From Planctomycetota bacterium (GTDB lineage: Bacteria > Planctomycetota > Planctomycetia > Pirellulales > Lacipirellulaceae), in assembly GCA_029259915.1 (NCBI GenBank), contig JAJDED010000057.1, positions 1 through 52,970 of the forward strand: a stretch of DNA of 52,970 bases. The letters are read 5' to 3'. The translations under genes were made by a program, and so were the position numbers. The notes under the pieces are model-generated. The model was given only the letters and a program-made list of their open reading frames with translations. It ran no database searches and was not told the origin of the DNA. Position 1 is the stretch's first letter; every line of letters starts with the position of its first letter. Shown here piece by piece: positions 36,817-45,606 of the stretch.

Positions 36817-37106
36817 AAGCGATTTTTCCGAAAGACCACTGTCGTTGCGAAAATTGCGGTGATCCACAAGCACAAAAACCAGCTTGCCGATCGCGTTTTG
36901 GAACCCGCGGCTGAATAGCTTCAATTGCCTATGGGGGGTTATCCCACTACACTTAAAGGTGGGCTCCATTGAAATAGTAAGCACCCCTCAAATAGTAAGC
37001 TACACTCACAGTAGCCTGTAGCTACTGCTTTCGCCAAATCGTAATCGGGTAATTTCTACTCGTTTTTCTGGCGATATTTCAAAAACCGTTCGTGAGCCAA
37101 ACAATT
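36817..37106. promoter_or_regulatory. Citrate synthase upstream region with direct repeats and a hairpin
   Basis: Two AAATAGTAAGC direct repeats (36972-36982 and 36990-37000) lie 18 bases apart on the same face of the helix. A hairpin, CAGTAGC-ctgta-GCTACTG (37009-37027), follows about 80 bases before the gene. These could be regulator sites for the citrate synthase promoter. No clear -35/-10 pair was assigned. Confidence 0.4.
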
Positions 37107-38423
37107 ATGAGCAGCACTGTGCAACAACCTCATTCAAAAAATGATGTGGCCTCACTCACCCTTGGTGATCAAGAAATTGAATTGCCGGTAGTCGAAGGGA
37201 CCGAAGAGGAACGTGGCCTCGACATTTCCAAACTCCGCGCCTCCACCAGCTTGATCACTCTCGACGATGGCTACGTCAACACAGGCTCCACTACGAGTGC
37301 CATTACCTTTCTCGACGGCGAAAAAGGCATCTTACGCTACCGTGGTTACGCGATTGAACAGTTGGCTAAGCACTGCGATTTTATCGAAGTCGCTTACCTG
37401 TTGATTTACGGCGAATTGCCAACTGCCGACGAGCTGGAATCCTTCCGTATGCTCTTGCGGCGTCACACGATGCTGCATGAAGATATGCGACTGTTTTACG
37501 ACGGATTTCCTCGCGACGCCCATCCGATGGCGATTCTCAGCTCGGTTGTAGGTGCGTTGTCGACTTTTTATCAAGACTCGCTCAACCCACACGACGGAGC
37601 CCAGGTAAACGTATCGATTGTCCGCTTGCTCGCAAAGCTGCCCACCATCGCCGCATTTGCTTACAAAAAATCAGTGGGGCAGCCTTTTGTCTATCCACGT
37701 AATGATTTGATCTATTGCGAAAACTTTCTGCGGATGATGTTTTCAGTTCCTACCGAAGAGTATGAAATCGATCCCGACTTTGTCGAAGCGATCAACTTGC
37801 TGCTGATTGTCCATGCCGACCACGAACAGAACTGCAGCACGTCGACCGTGCGAATGGTCGGTTCGTCGAACGCGAACTTATTTGCTTCGATTTCATCCGG
37901 CATTAGCGCACTCTGGGGACCACTGCACGGCGGAGCCAACGAGGCGTGTGTAGCGATGCTAGAAAAAATCCGTCAAGACGGCGGAAACGTTGCCAAATAT
38001 GTCGACATGGCCAAGGACAAAGACAGCGCCTTCCGCCTGATGGGTTTTGGTCATCGTGTGTACAAAAATTTCGACCCGCGCGCAACAATCATTAAAGCGT
38101 CCTGCGACAAGCTGCTCAAAAAACGCAGCATCGACGATCCCATCTTCGACATCGCACAACAATTGGAAGAGGTCGCACTGCGGGACGAATACTTTATCGA
38201 ACGCAAGCTTTACCCGAATGTCGACTTCTACTCCGGCATCATTTACCGGGCCCTCGGAATCCCCGTGCAGATGTTTACGGTCCTGTTCGCCTTGGGACGA
38301 CTACCCGGCTGGATTGCACATTGGCGAGAAATGCACGCCAATCCCGCCAAACGGATTTGCCGTCCCCGACAGATTTACACGGGCCACAACCTCCGCGAAA
38401 TCCAACCCATCGCCGATCGCTAG
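37107..38423 (+). CDS. gltA: Citrate synthase
   Basis: A 438-residue hexameric-type citrate synthase, which condenses acetyl-CoA with oxaloacetate at the entry of the TCA cycle. The catalytic residues are present: His274 in GPLHGGANEA, His316 in GFGHRVYKNFDPR and Asp373 in NVDFYSGIIYRALG. The N-terminal domain matches type II enzymes (YVNTGSTTSAITFLDGEKGILRYRGYAIEQLA). The start is ambiguous: a GTG at 37092 adds five residues, and neither start has a good ribosome binding site. It is monocistronic. Confidence 0.95.
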   Translation: MSSTVQQPHSKNDVASLTLGDQEIELPVVEGTEEERGLDISKLRASTSLITLDDGYVNTGSTTSAITFLDGEKGILRYRGYAIEQLAKHCDFIEVAYLLIYGELPTADELESFRMLLRRHTMLHEDMRLFYDGFPRDAHPMAILSSVVGALSTFYQDSLNPHDGAQVNVSIVRLLAKLPTIAAFAYKKSVGQPFVYPRNDLIYCENFLRMMFSVPTEEYEIDPDFVEAINLLLIVHADHEQNCSTSTVRMVGSSNANLFASISSGISALWGPLHGGANEACVAMLEKIRQDGGNVAKYVDMAKDKDSAFRLMGFGHRVYKNFDPRATIIKASCDKLLKKRSIDDPIFDIAQQLEEVALRDEYFIERKLYPNVDFYSGIIYRALGIPVQMFTVLFALGRLPGWIAHWREMHANPAKRICRPRQIYTGHNLREIQPIADR

Positions 38424-38453
38424 CAGACTGCGACCCTAAATTTTGCACCAAGT

Positions 38454-38475
38454 TAGCCGCGATCTTACAGATCGC
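38454..38475. repeat. TAGCCGCGATCT palindrome (copy 3)
   Basis: TAGCCGCGATCT-TAC-AGATCGC, a copy of the hairpin at 251-277 lacking the last bases of the right arm, continued by CGGGGG as in copy 2 (CGGGCC). It lies just after citrate synthase. Confidence 0.7.
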
Positions 38476-38571
38476 CGGGGGTCGCTGTCTGGTCCACCAC
38501 GGCGGATTCGCTGGGGCGAACTCGTCCAGCAGTGCAAAGCGGGTACCAAGATTGAAGCTCCACAAGTGCGG

Positions 38572-39672
38572 TTACTTTAAATCCGCAACAAATCGCGTCA
38601 TCTGCGATTCGAGCAGTTTCAGATCCGTACCAAAAATCTGCATGAAGTCGGCTAATCGCTCCTGAACAGGATACAGTGCAAAGATTTTGCGCTGCGCCAC
38701 CAATTCCAAATAGCGGCTGTACTCCTGTGGACGTGTCTCACTGAGAAAGAACGAAAGCGTCCACGCCTCGGCATACGCAAATCCTGTGCTGCTGCGGAAC
38801 AACTGGTCCGACGCAATCAGCTCGGCAATCGATCCACCGGAATGTTGCGGCCGGTAGTGACGAAAATCTGCGAGCCGGCCTCGATTAACCCGATCGTCAC
38901 GCGTGTAAATCGACCGAGCATCCCACACGCCACGCGCTTCGTACATCAATGCCAATCCTTCGACCAACCACCGCGGCTGCACAGCAAAACGACGATGCAC
39001 TCCCACGTTGTAAGCCGTCTGGTGGGTTGCCTCGTGGATAATCGTCTCCGCGTTAACCGACCAGTCTTCGCCGGAACTTTGATTAATGTCGAACAGGAAA
39101 ATGCGGTTCGACTGCGGTGCGTAATGTCCCATGGTGCCAGGCTGAAGCGGTGTCCCGCTGGCCGCGGCATGGCGGAAGTAGTCGTCTTGGTTGCGAAACA
39201 CTACCGCCACCAACTGCACCTGAGGCGAACGAATCCGAAAACCGCGTACTTGCATGCCATGGGTGAACGACCGATAGAGCGCCTCCAACCGGTCGGCCCA
39301 ATCGCTCCACGGACCGCGAGGATGAACCACCACAAAATGCTGGGTGGTTGTGATCTCGAACGATTTGTCGAATTCATCGCGAAGCCGAGTTCGCATCTCG
39401 CTCGAAGTGTACCCCCGAAACGCCGGGCCCAGCTTGCGGGAATCTTGCGCATCCTGCGGCGCGAATTCATAAAGCTGACCATCGCGGCCAAGCAAGAACA
39501 TGGTCTCATCCGTCCAAGCGAGTGGCTGACCTTCAAGCACCCGCTCGCCGACAAGCGTACGCATCATAAACCGCGCCGGCCCGCCGGCAGTTGCACTCGA
39601 TCCAATCAGAAAGAAGACGCCGACGGCAACAAAAAGAATCGCAGCCACGCGCAAAAACAACCGTCCAGCCAT
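38572..39672 (-). CDS. DUF1570 protein, HExxH metallopeptidase-like (paralogue A)
   Basis: A 366-residue DUF1570 family member. An N-terminal hydrophobic segment (FLRVAAILFVAVGVFFLIG) acts as signal or anchor. HEATHQ at 213-218 is an HExxH zinc motif, with a downstream WLVEGLA whose Glu (about 238) could be the third ligand, as in gluzincins. It is paralogous to the gene at 45607-46776, with the same order of blocks (HFVVVHP, LVAVVFRNQDDYFRHA, GHYAPQSNRIFLFD). The family is uncharacterised; peptidase activity is an inference from the motif. GGGGAA precedes the ATG at 39672. Confidence 0.82.
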   Translation of the reverse strand: MAGRLFLRVAAILFVAVGVFFLIGSSATAGGPARFMMRTLVGERVLEGQPLAWTDETMFLLGRDGQLYEFAPQDAQDSRKLGPAFRGYTSSEMRTRLRDEFDKSFEITTTQHFVVVHPRGPWSDWADRLEALYRSFTHGMQVRGFRIRSPQVQLVAVVFRNQDDYFRHAAASGTPLQPGTMGHYAPQSNRIFLFDINQSSGEDWSVNAETIIHEATHQTAYNVGVHRRFAVQPRWLVEGLALMYEARGVWDARSIYTRDDRVNRGRLADFRHYRPQHSGGSIAELIASDQLFRSSTGFAYAEAWTLSFFLSETRPQEYSRYLELVAQRKIFALYPVQERLADFMQIFGTDLKLLESQMTRFVADLK

Positions 39673-39795
39673 CAGCAATTCCCCGCGAAACCAAGCCCTT
39701 TGGAACTCTACGCCGGAGGCCCGTGATGCCTCCCGTAAAGCTTAGCTCACTCGCGGGGGTACGTTTCAAGCGAAGAAAGCAGTCGTTTTCCACAC

Positions 39796-40677
39796 CTATA
39801 TCTTTCCATACCCGGCAAGAGTAATGATCGCCTGCAAAGTAAAGATGGCTCTCCATTCCAGGGAGGCTGATCCCTTGGGTGGATTCCAGGCAATCGCCCA
39901 ACCTCCATCCTCTTGCTGTTTTCCTAGCAGGTCCTCTAAGAAAACATCGGTGACATTGTCCGAGAAAAAAGAACGAAAAGGACTCGTCGGAAGTGGTGCG
40001 AAGTGCAATGGTGTTAAAGCATACTCAGCAGTCGGAGCACTGCCTGCAAAAAAATCAGCGTTGGGGAGAGTCTTTCCAATGATCGATACGATGTCATCCG
40101 AGCGTTTCTTATCCGGGATATATTGAGCAAGATGGGAAGCCCCTAATAAAGCATGAACTTCCCGTGGAGGTGCGCTCGTGAGCATCTCCACGCAAGTATC
40201 AGTGGCAAGGCTAAGCCAAGGGCAAGAAAGTCCGTGTGCATGCAGCAAGCCACACAAACCGAGCGTGGGATTCAAGCGTGGACTTTGGGCTCCCTGATCT
40301 TTCCAGTGGTCGGCACAGTCGTAATCGAGTGCGTTGGCAGAGATGGCTGGCACAAGCCCATTTTCGGCGGCAACGGAAGCCAGATATTTTGCACTCGTTT
40401 TTGCGAATTCAATATCCCGGATCCCTGCTGTGTGCAAAGAGGAAAGACCAAATTCGACAAAAATCGGCTGGCTCGTCGGACAACGAAGGTCAGGCTCAAT
40501 CGCATGGCCTAGCCCGCCATCGTTATTCCGATACGCCCGCAGCGCCGCCCGCACGGAATTTTTCTCATCACCCTCAAATAGTGATCCATAAATCCGACGT
40601 TCAAGCAGCCTGCCGTTGCAATAAATAAAGTTTCGAGCTTTGGACAGAGTGCCGTGCATATTATCTACGGAATTCAT
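39796..40677 (-). CDS. Prenyltransferase-like alpha/alpha-toroid protein
   Basis: A 293-residue protein with toroid repeats: RAYRNNDGGLGHAIEPDLRCPTSQP near the N-terminus and KQQEDGGWAIAWNPPKGSASLEWR at the C-terminus. These resemble squalene-cyclase/prenyltransferase-fold repeats. Homologues of the DGGxGHAxEPD type occur in diverse bacteria with no known function. It has no signal peptide. GGGAAG sits immediately before the ATG. It is a different family from the secreted toroid protein at 6454-7686. Confidence 0.72.
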   Translation of the reverse strand: MNSVDNMHGTLSKARNFIYCNGRLLERRIYGSLFEGDEKNSVRAALRAYRNNDGGLGHAIEPDLRCPTSQPIFVEFGLSSLHTAGIRDIEFAKTSAKYLASVAAENGLVPAISANALDYDCADHWKDQGAQSPRLNPTLGLCGLLHAHGLSCPWLSLATDTCVEMLTSAPPREVHALLGASHLAQYIPDKKRSDDIVSIIGKTLPNADFFAGSAPTAEYALTPLHFAPLPTSPFRSFFSDNVTDVFLEDLLGKQQEDGGWAIAWNPPKGSASLEWRAIFTLQAIITLAGYGKI

Positions 40678-40895
40678 CTTCCCAATGCAAAGATAGATCT
40701 TGGTTACATTTGACCTGGTTTGTCAACACATACCTTTGCCCAGCCTCTTTGTTAGGGCCGCGTCATTTGAGCGGAAACTTTTCCGAAGTGCTACAAGGAT
40801 TACAAAATCCACCCCCCACATCAATCCGGCGACGAATTGGCTTCTGCTCCACTCCACGCGATGCTGACGGAAAATAGACCAACGCTACTCAAGAA

Positions 40896-41102
40896 CTAGG
40901 CGCTGGCAAGTGGAATCTGGCTGGTCACCACTTCCTGTAAGTCCAACTTCTCACTTGCATTGTCGATGTCGATCCCGACCAGATTTCCTTGCGAGTCGTA
41001 GTCGAGAACTACGCCAGCGGAAATCTCTCGGCTGTCAGCGCTTGGCTTAGAACACAGATCAATGTAGAGCGAATCTGTCTCGGGATAATAGTTGAGTTTC
41101 AC
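40896..41102 (-). CDS. DUF2283 protein, putative antitoxin
   Basis: A 68-residue DUF2283 protein: MKLNYYPETDSLYIDLCSKP and GVVLDYDSQGNLVGIDIDNASEKL are typical of the family. It begins with GTG, which overlaps the preceding DUF4258 stop by four bases. DUF4258-DUF2283 pairs are often suspected to be toxin-antitoxin modules, with DUF2283 as antitoxin; activity here is inference. Confidence 0.82.
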   Translation of the reverse strand: MKLNYYPETDSLYIDLCSKPSADSREISAGVVLDYDSQGNLVGIDIDNASEKLDLQEVVTSQIPLASA

Positions 41103-41341
41103 GGTCGAAATCTCCGATCGGGAAAAGCGTTGTGAATTGTAAGTTTGTCTTCGAGGGTGACTACCCGCAAGAATCGGCCGTCCAACTCATCCACTGACGC
41201 CCAAAACCTAAAGCGATTGCCCTCTTGTGGTTCAGTTCGGAGCGGATTCTGGACAACACGAAGGCACATCTCCTTGGTGAGAAAGGGTCGCTTTCGAAGA
41301 ACTTCCTTTTCGAAATAAGGCGTGAATTGATATTCTGGCAT
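41099..41341 (-). CDS. DUF4258-like protein, putative toxin
   Basis: An 80-residue small basic protein. EKEVLRKRPFLTKEMCLRVVQNP and GRFRFWASVDELDGRFLRVVTLEDKLTIHNAFPDRRF-like features match the DUF4258 fold, which is related to RelE/BrnT-type RNases. It is the first gene of an overlapping pair with DUF2283. No strong ribosome binding site is seen. It could be a ribosome-independent RNase toxin, but catalytic residues cannot be assigned. Confidence 0.7.
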   Translation of the reverse strand: MPEYQFTPYFEKEVLRKRPFLTKEMCLRVVQNPLRTEPQEGNRFRFWASVDELDGRFLRVVTLEDKLTIHNAFPDRRFRP

Positions 41342-41632
41342 TCATAAAGTCTATCTCCAACGCTTTCTTCAGAAAAGAGCGGACAGCCGATAGAGCTGCG
41401 TCGACGAGGGTGTAAACCATTAGTCCTGTCTCGAGATAAGTCGTCATCAATCTCTAGCCAATGCAGACCGTTACTTCCTCCGCGCCTAGTCTTATTGTAA
41501 CCACCTGCGGGTGACTGGGAAGCTTGGAAAATTTGATCTCACCAAACTCTGGGCAGATTTCTCGGCAGACCTCGAAATGACAGAATGCCAAATTCCCAGA
41601 CGATTCCCAGTTCTCTTTCTATCGCCAAACAC

Positions 41633-43834
41633 CTACGATTCAACAATCGGTCGCAGAGCTCGAAACTCCCCTTCGCACCAGCGCGCGATGTCGTTGCGGT
41701 ACCACTTCGAAAAGCGGCTCTCGCTCGCGCCGCCGGGCAGGTTGGTCCATGCTTCGTCGGTCCCTAGATCGGTCACAAAGTGGTAGCTGGGCGCAAAACT
41801 CGATTCGCGCGTGGCTGTGGTCAGCAGGTGCCCTTGGAATGGCGTCGCCTGGCAACCGGGCATCGATTTCTTTGCAGAATGAAAACCCAGGATCCGCCCC
41901 ACGCGGCCCGCCTCGAAAAAGCGATTCGTAAAATGAAACGAATTCGCTTCGCCCCAGGGCGGTGCTGAATCTTCGACTGCCCGCTCGGCTGCACAGCGAA
42001 TCAATTCGCCCTTGTCGCGTGTCTTCCACCACGCCGATTTCGTTCCCACCAACAATCGATCGATTGCGGTGAGCAGCATCGACGAATACCCTAACCGCGT
42101 ACACAAATAAAACATCCGCCGCCAACCGATCCCTTCTTCTTGGCCAAATATCTCCAGCAAAACGTGCCGATAGAGATGCTGAAACATGGTGGCCGCGGTG
42201 CTCTCTGGCGTATAGCGACAATCCCACGCCTCGAGCTGTTTGCGCAACGGCCCCTCGGGCACGTGGGGAAGAAAAATTGGCAACAGCCGCCGGGCTTGCA
42301 GGCTGGTGATGTCGTATTGCAGTCGCTGCATGTCTTCGACCGTTGCCTGCGGCAAATCGTGCAAACATTCCACAATCCGACGCTTGCGATAGTCGGGCAG
42401 CGCATGGCTGTGGATCATCGGTTCGTCCGACCGGTCGAGGTTTTCGTTGGCACTGGCCAAATAGCCTTCGGGAGGATCGTACAAACTTGGATGCAATTCC
42501 ATCGGTTGGATTCCCTCCCAATGATGGGTCATCTCCCAGGCAGGGGAGGGAAGTAGTCCGAGGTTGCCCGGAGGCCGACGCGGCAACCAACCGCTCGCCT
42601 GCCGACCAATGTGTCCTTCGCGATCGGCCAAAACCCAAACAAGCGTTGGATGTGGATTCTTGCGAACCGTATCCATCGCTTCTTTCACACTGCCCGACTG
42701 CAACACGTCGAGCCAACAGCCCAGCGATTGCCCCGCACCACTCTCGCTGCCGATCCACTTTGCCGAGAGATACTTTCCCGGCTGTTGGTCGGTCAGATCC
42801 CAACGCAGTGTCCCCTCGGCGTTTTCGTACACTCGCATCAACTCCGACTCGACACCCTTGCGGCGAATTTCTTCTTCGCGAACCTGAAAATCATGCCACT
42901 CGTCGCCACGTCGGTATTGCCAGCCGGTCGCGCCGCCCGGTCGACAGTCTTCGACAAAAAAGTCGCTCGTATCGGCTTGCATGTAAGTCACACCCCAAGC
43001 AAGCCGCGGCGTGCGCCCCACAGCCATCAGCGGACAGCCCGGAAGCGTAGCGCCCATGGCGTATTGATTGTCGCCCCAATGCAGGGCAACTTCGTACCAA
43101 ATGGCCGGTAGCCGATTCACTTCCAAATGCGGATCCGAAGCAAGCAAGGCACCCCTCGTGGCACTGCGACGCGGACCAACGGCCCAAGCATTGCTGCCAG
43201 CCAAACGAGGCAAGTCGGCAAGCATCTCCAATGCATCGTCCGATAGCCGCCGCTCGATGTGAATATCTTTCAAGGCTTCGAAATCGACGTCGTCTAAATA
43301 GGGAGACATCAACTCGCGTAGCAAGTCTTCCCGAACACCTGCCTGTACTAGTTCCAACAAAATGCGTTCGTTTTCTTGAGCCGCCACTGCCAAACCGGCA
43401 AAACTCAGCAAATTCCCGATCGAAAGCACTGCCGTCGCGTGCCAAGGCCGGGGATGAAAACCCGTGACCCACATCGGTAGCGTCCGACCGGCATCTTGGA
43501 GCCCATCGTTCACCCCATCGCAATACTGATCGATCTGTTCGCGGATTTCCGGGCGTATCAGATCTATTTCGCATTCCAAACCAAGATGCAAACCGGCCCG
43601 GCGAAAGAATCGATCGGTTTCGATCAACTGCGGCTTGTTAGCAATTCGCTCGGCAGCTTGCCCAGAAGCCACGGCACGAGAAAAGAAAATTTGAGTCGGT
43701 CGGTCGACCGCATGGAGATAACCGAGCGCATACAGCGCATCGTGCCAGCTATCCGCCGACACATGCGCCGTCCCTGCATCATCGCGCACCGCCTCGAACT
43801 TCACCCGAGCCGATTTTACCGAAATCGTTTCCAT
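41633..43834 (-). CDS. Penicillin acylase family Ntn-hydrolase
   Basis: A 733-residue Ntn-hydrolase of the penicillin acylase/PvdQ family. These are made as a precursor that cleaves itself before the nucleophile serine. Here that is Ser214 in LPRLAGSNAWAVG, preceded by the alpha-subunit part (VRDDAGTAHVSADSWHDALYALGYLHAVDRPTQ). Conserved beta-subunit blocks include LLASDPHLEV and LPGCPLMAVGRTPRLAWGVT. Unlike most family members it has no visible signal peptide (METISVKSARVKFEA), so a cytoplasmic location is suggested. Substrate unknown: acyl-homoserine lactones and beta-lactams are possibilities. Confidence 0.85.
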   Translation of the reverse strand: METISVKSARVKFEAVRDDAGTAHVSADSWHDALYALGYLHAVDRPTQIFFSRAVASGQAAERIANKPQLIETDRFFRRAGLHLGLECEIDLIRPEIREQIDQYCDGVNDGLQDAGRTLPMWVTGFHPRPWHATAVLSIGNLLSFAGLAVAAQENERILLELVQAGVREDLLRELMSPYLDDVDFEALKDIHIERRLSDDALEMLADLPRLAGSNAWAVGPRRSATRGALLASDPHLEVNRLPAIWYEVALHWGDNQYAMGATLPGCPLMAVGRTPRLAWGVTYMQADTSDFFVEDCRPGGATGWQYRRGDEWHDFQVREEEIRRKGVESELMRVYENAEGTLRWDLTDQQPGKYLSAKWIGSESGAGQSLGCWLDVLQSGSVKEAMDTVRKNPHPTLVWVLADREGHIGRQASGWLPRRPPGNLGLLPSPAWEMTHHWEGIQPMELHPSLYDPPEGYLASANENLDRSDEPMIHSHALPDYRKRRIVECLHDLPQATVEDMQRLQYDITSLQARRLLPIFLPHVPEGPLRKQLEAWDCRYTPESTAATMFQHLYRHVLLEIFGQEEGIGWRRMFYLCTRLGYSSMLLTAIDRLLVGTKSAWWKTRDKGELIRCAAERAVEDSAPPWGEANSFHFTNRFFEAGRVGRILGFHSAKKSMPGCQATPFQGHLLTTATRESSFAPSYHFVTDLGTDEAWTNLPGGASESRFSKWYRNDIARWCEGEFRALRPIVES

Positions 43835-43883
43835 GCTTTTGAGTGTAGAGAACTCACCCACTCTTGCAATGTGGAACCACGGA

Positions 43884-43936
43884 TAGCCGGAGGGCCACGC
43901 CCTCCGAAATCCCCGGACCGCGTGGCGGTCCGGCTA
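43884..43936. repeat. Double-hairpin element, TAGCCG-ended
   Basis: Outer TAGCCG/CGGCTA enclose CGGAGGG-ccacg-CCCTCCG (43888-43906) and CCGGACCGC-gtg-GCGGTCCGG (43913-43933). The interiors differ from those at 23286-23337, but the two-hairpin plan with TAGCCG ends is the same. It lies between the convergent acylase promoter and barrel terminator. Confidence 0.8.
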
Positions 43937-43956
43937 AACAGCATGCCAACGACAAC

Positions 43957-44007
43957 AAAAAAACGCGGGGACGTGATAATCCAGAAATCTGGAGCCACGT
44001 CCCCGCG
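43957..44007 (-). terminator. Rho-independent terminator of the outer-membrane barrel gene
   Basis: Twelve-base perfect arms CGCGGGGACGTG (43964-43975) and CACGTCCCCGCG (43996-44007), with an inner TCCAG/CTGGA stem. On the minus strand it is followed by seven T (43957-43963). It lies 30 bases after the stop codon of the gene at 44038. Confidence 0.9.
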
Positions 44008-44037
44008 GTGGAGCATTTCAAAATTAAATTCGGTCGC

Positions 44038-44901
44038 TTAGTACACCAGGCCGGTGTGAACACCGAACCCGTGCAGGGCGAATTCGCCAATGTTGGAATC
44101 ATTCTCCCAACGTTGGGCTTCCCAGAAGATGCGACAAACCAAATCAACTGCGTCGTACTCGTGCACCATCTCAACACCGGCTTGAACTTCCCAAACCTGG
44201 GCGAATACGTCGGGAATGACCGCTGGGCCACCGTTCGTCCGGTAAATGGTATCCAGCTCGATCTCGCCGAACAGCAGTGCCGTGCGGGCATTGCCGAAAA
44301 CAGAAAAACCTTCCCAAATCATCGGCCGCGAACCTTGCACGCTTACCGTGGGACCGGCACCTTCAAATTCCATGCCGGCCAACCCAAACCACTGCGCGTC
44401 AGCGAAGCTTTCCCATTCGAATTCGTCGCTAAAGTGTTCATGGATGTCGACGCGGGCATAGCGTGCACCGGCTGAGGCCAACCAGTCCCAAACACGAAAA
44501 TTACCGCGCTGCGTCAGTTCGGCATCAATGCTGTCGACATCAAAATTCATGTTACCAGCGATGGCAATCGTACCGTTCACAGAGTCTTCACCAAGTCCCG
44601 AATAACCGACTGTGTGGTCAAGTGTAAACCAACGTACTCGCACACCACCACCTTGATCGCCTTCGTAGCCGACGATCACGCGTTGCGAAAATTCCAAAGG
44701 TGCGGAGAGTGCACCATCAACCGTTTGGACGGCCGGGCTTCCATTGTAGAAAAGATTGTTAAAATTCACCGCGTTCAATTTCGGTGACAAAAACAACAGA
44801 TCCACGCCTGCGTACAAACCCTCTTCCGCTTGGGATGGGGTCGCTGAGGCACAACTCACTACCATGGCAGCGGCCATGGTCCACGTAAAGAAACGCTTCA
44901 T
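44038..44901 (-). CDS. Outer-membrane beta-barrel protein (Lpg1974-like)
   Basis: A 287-residue protein with signal peptide MKRFFTWTMAAAMVVSCASATPSQA and alternating strands rich in aromatic residues (GLYAGVDLLFLSPKLN, VRVRWFTLDHTVGYSG, FRVWDWLASAGARYARVDIHE), ending with FGVHTGLVY, a barrel-type C-terminus with a terminal aromatic residue. It resembles the Lpg1974 pore-forming outer-membrane family often annotated in planctomycetes. AAAGGAA is seven bases upstream. It has a strong terminator, suggesting high expression. Confidence 0.78.
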   Translation of the reverse strand: MKRFFTWTMAAAMVVSCASATPSQAEEGLYAGVDLLFLSPKLNAVNFNNLFYNGSPAVQTVDGALSAPLEFSQRVIVGYEGDQGGGVRVRWFTLDHTVGYSGLGEDSVNGTIAIAGNMNFDVDSIDAELTQRGNFRVWDWLASAGARYARVDIHEHFSDEFEWESFADAQWFGLAGMEFEGAGPTVSVQGSRPMIWEGFSVFGNARTALLFGEIELDTIYRTNGGPAVIPDVFAQVWEVQAGVEMVHEYDAVDLVCRIFWEAQRWENDSNIGEFALHGFGVHTGLVY

Positions 44902-45278
44902 TGGAATTCCTTTCCACGATTTTAAGAGAGGATCCCGGGAGACGCACCGCAATACACCGTTCCCAAAATCCAAATTGATCAATCCAGCGGCTCCTCCGCT
45001 GTTAGAGTTATCTTCGACTGTGGAAGACCACAGGTGGACAACTTGCCACAACGCCGAAACAACCGCTGCAAACCGCAGCGATTCGTCAATCGTTAAATCT
45101 TCTCACCAGCGGCGTTACAGGTGCTTTTCCAGCGGTATACGAGGCATTTCCGAGAAGTTCTCTCTCAGGGTTCATGCTAGCGGCACCACCCTGGCCAGGT
45201 ACAATGGGAGTGAGGGCGTTTGTCTTTGTCTTGGTGAGGCCACGGGGCCTTCGCCGCCAAACACAAGGAGACACGACG
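44902..45278. other. Divergent intergenic region
   Basis: Holds promoters for the barrel gene (minus) and the small membrane gene (plus). No RNA gene or clear palindrome was identified. Short open frames here lack ribosome binding sites. Confidence 0.4.
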
Positions 45279-45569
45279 ATGAAATTAGCTATCAGACCAC
45301 TTACCATCACGTGTGCGATTCTCTGGGGCGGGTCGATACTTTTGTGCGGGCTGGCCAACATGCAGTGGCCGCCCTACGGCGAGGCCTTCCTGCAAATGAT
45401 CGACTCGATTTATCCGGGCTACCACATGGACGGAACTCTCGGCAGCGCGGTAGTCGGCTCGCTGTACGGCGTGGTGGATGGCGCCGTGGGCGGACTGATC
45501 TTCGGCTTGCTCTACAACTTGCTAGTGAGCAAATGCTGCTGTGGCGAATGCCCCACCAAAACCGAGTAG
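45279..45569 (+). CDS. Small two-helix membrane protein with Cys-rich tail
   Basis: A 96-residue protein with an N-terminal helix (LTITCAILWGGSILLCGLANM), a short loop and a second Gly-rich helix (GSAVVGSLYGVVDGAVGGLIFGLLYNLLV), ending in the cytoplasmic CCCGECPTKTE cluster. AAGGAG is eight bases before the ATG. Small planctomycete and proteobacterial membrane proteins of the bacteriophage-holin-like or DUF5676 type have a similar layout, but no firm family is claimed. Confidence 0.7.
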   Translation: MKLAIRPLTITCAILWGGSILLCGLANMQWPPYGEAFLQMIDSIYPGYHMDGTLGSAVVGSLYGVVDGAVGGLIFGLLYNLLVSKCCCGECPTKTE

Positions 45570-45606
45570 TTCGTCAGTCAAACACCGCAACCGTATTGCA
45601 AACCCA

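Noticed and set aside
41232..41450. 72-residue frame upstream of the DUF4258 gene
   Set aside because: It mostly overlaps the DUF4258 gene out of frame; could be a gene remnant but nothing supports it.
41640..42803. 387-residue frame overlapping the penicillin acylase gene
   Set aside because: Same strand, different frame; Arg/Ser-rich composition typical of GC-rich shadow frames.
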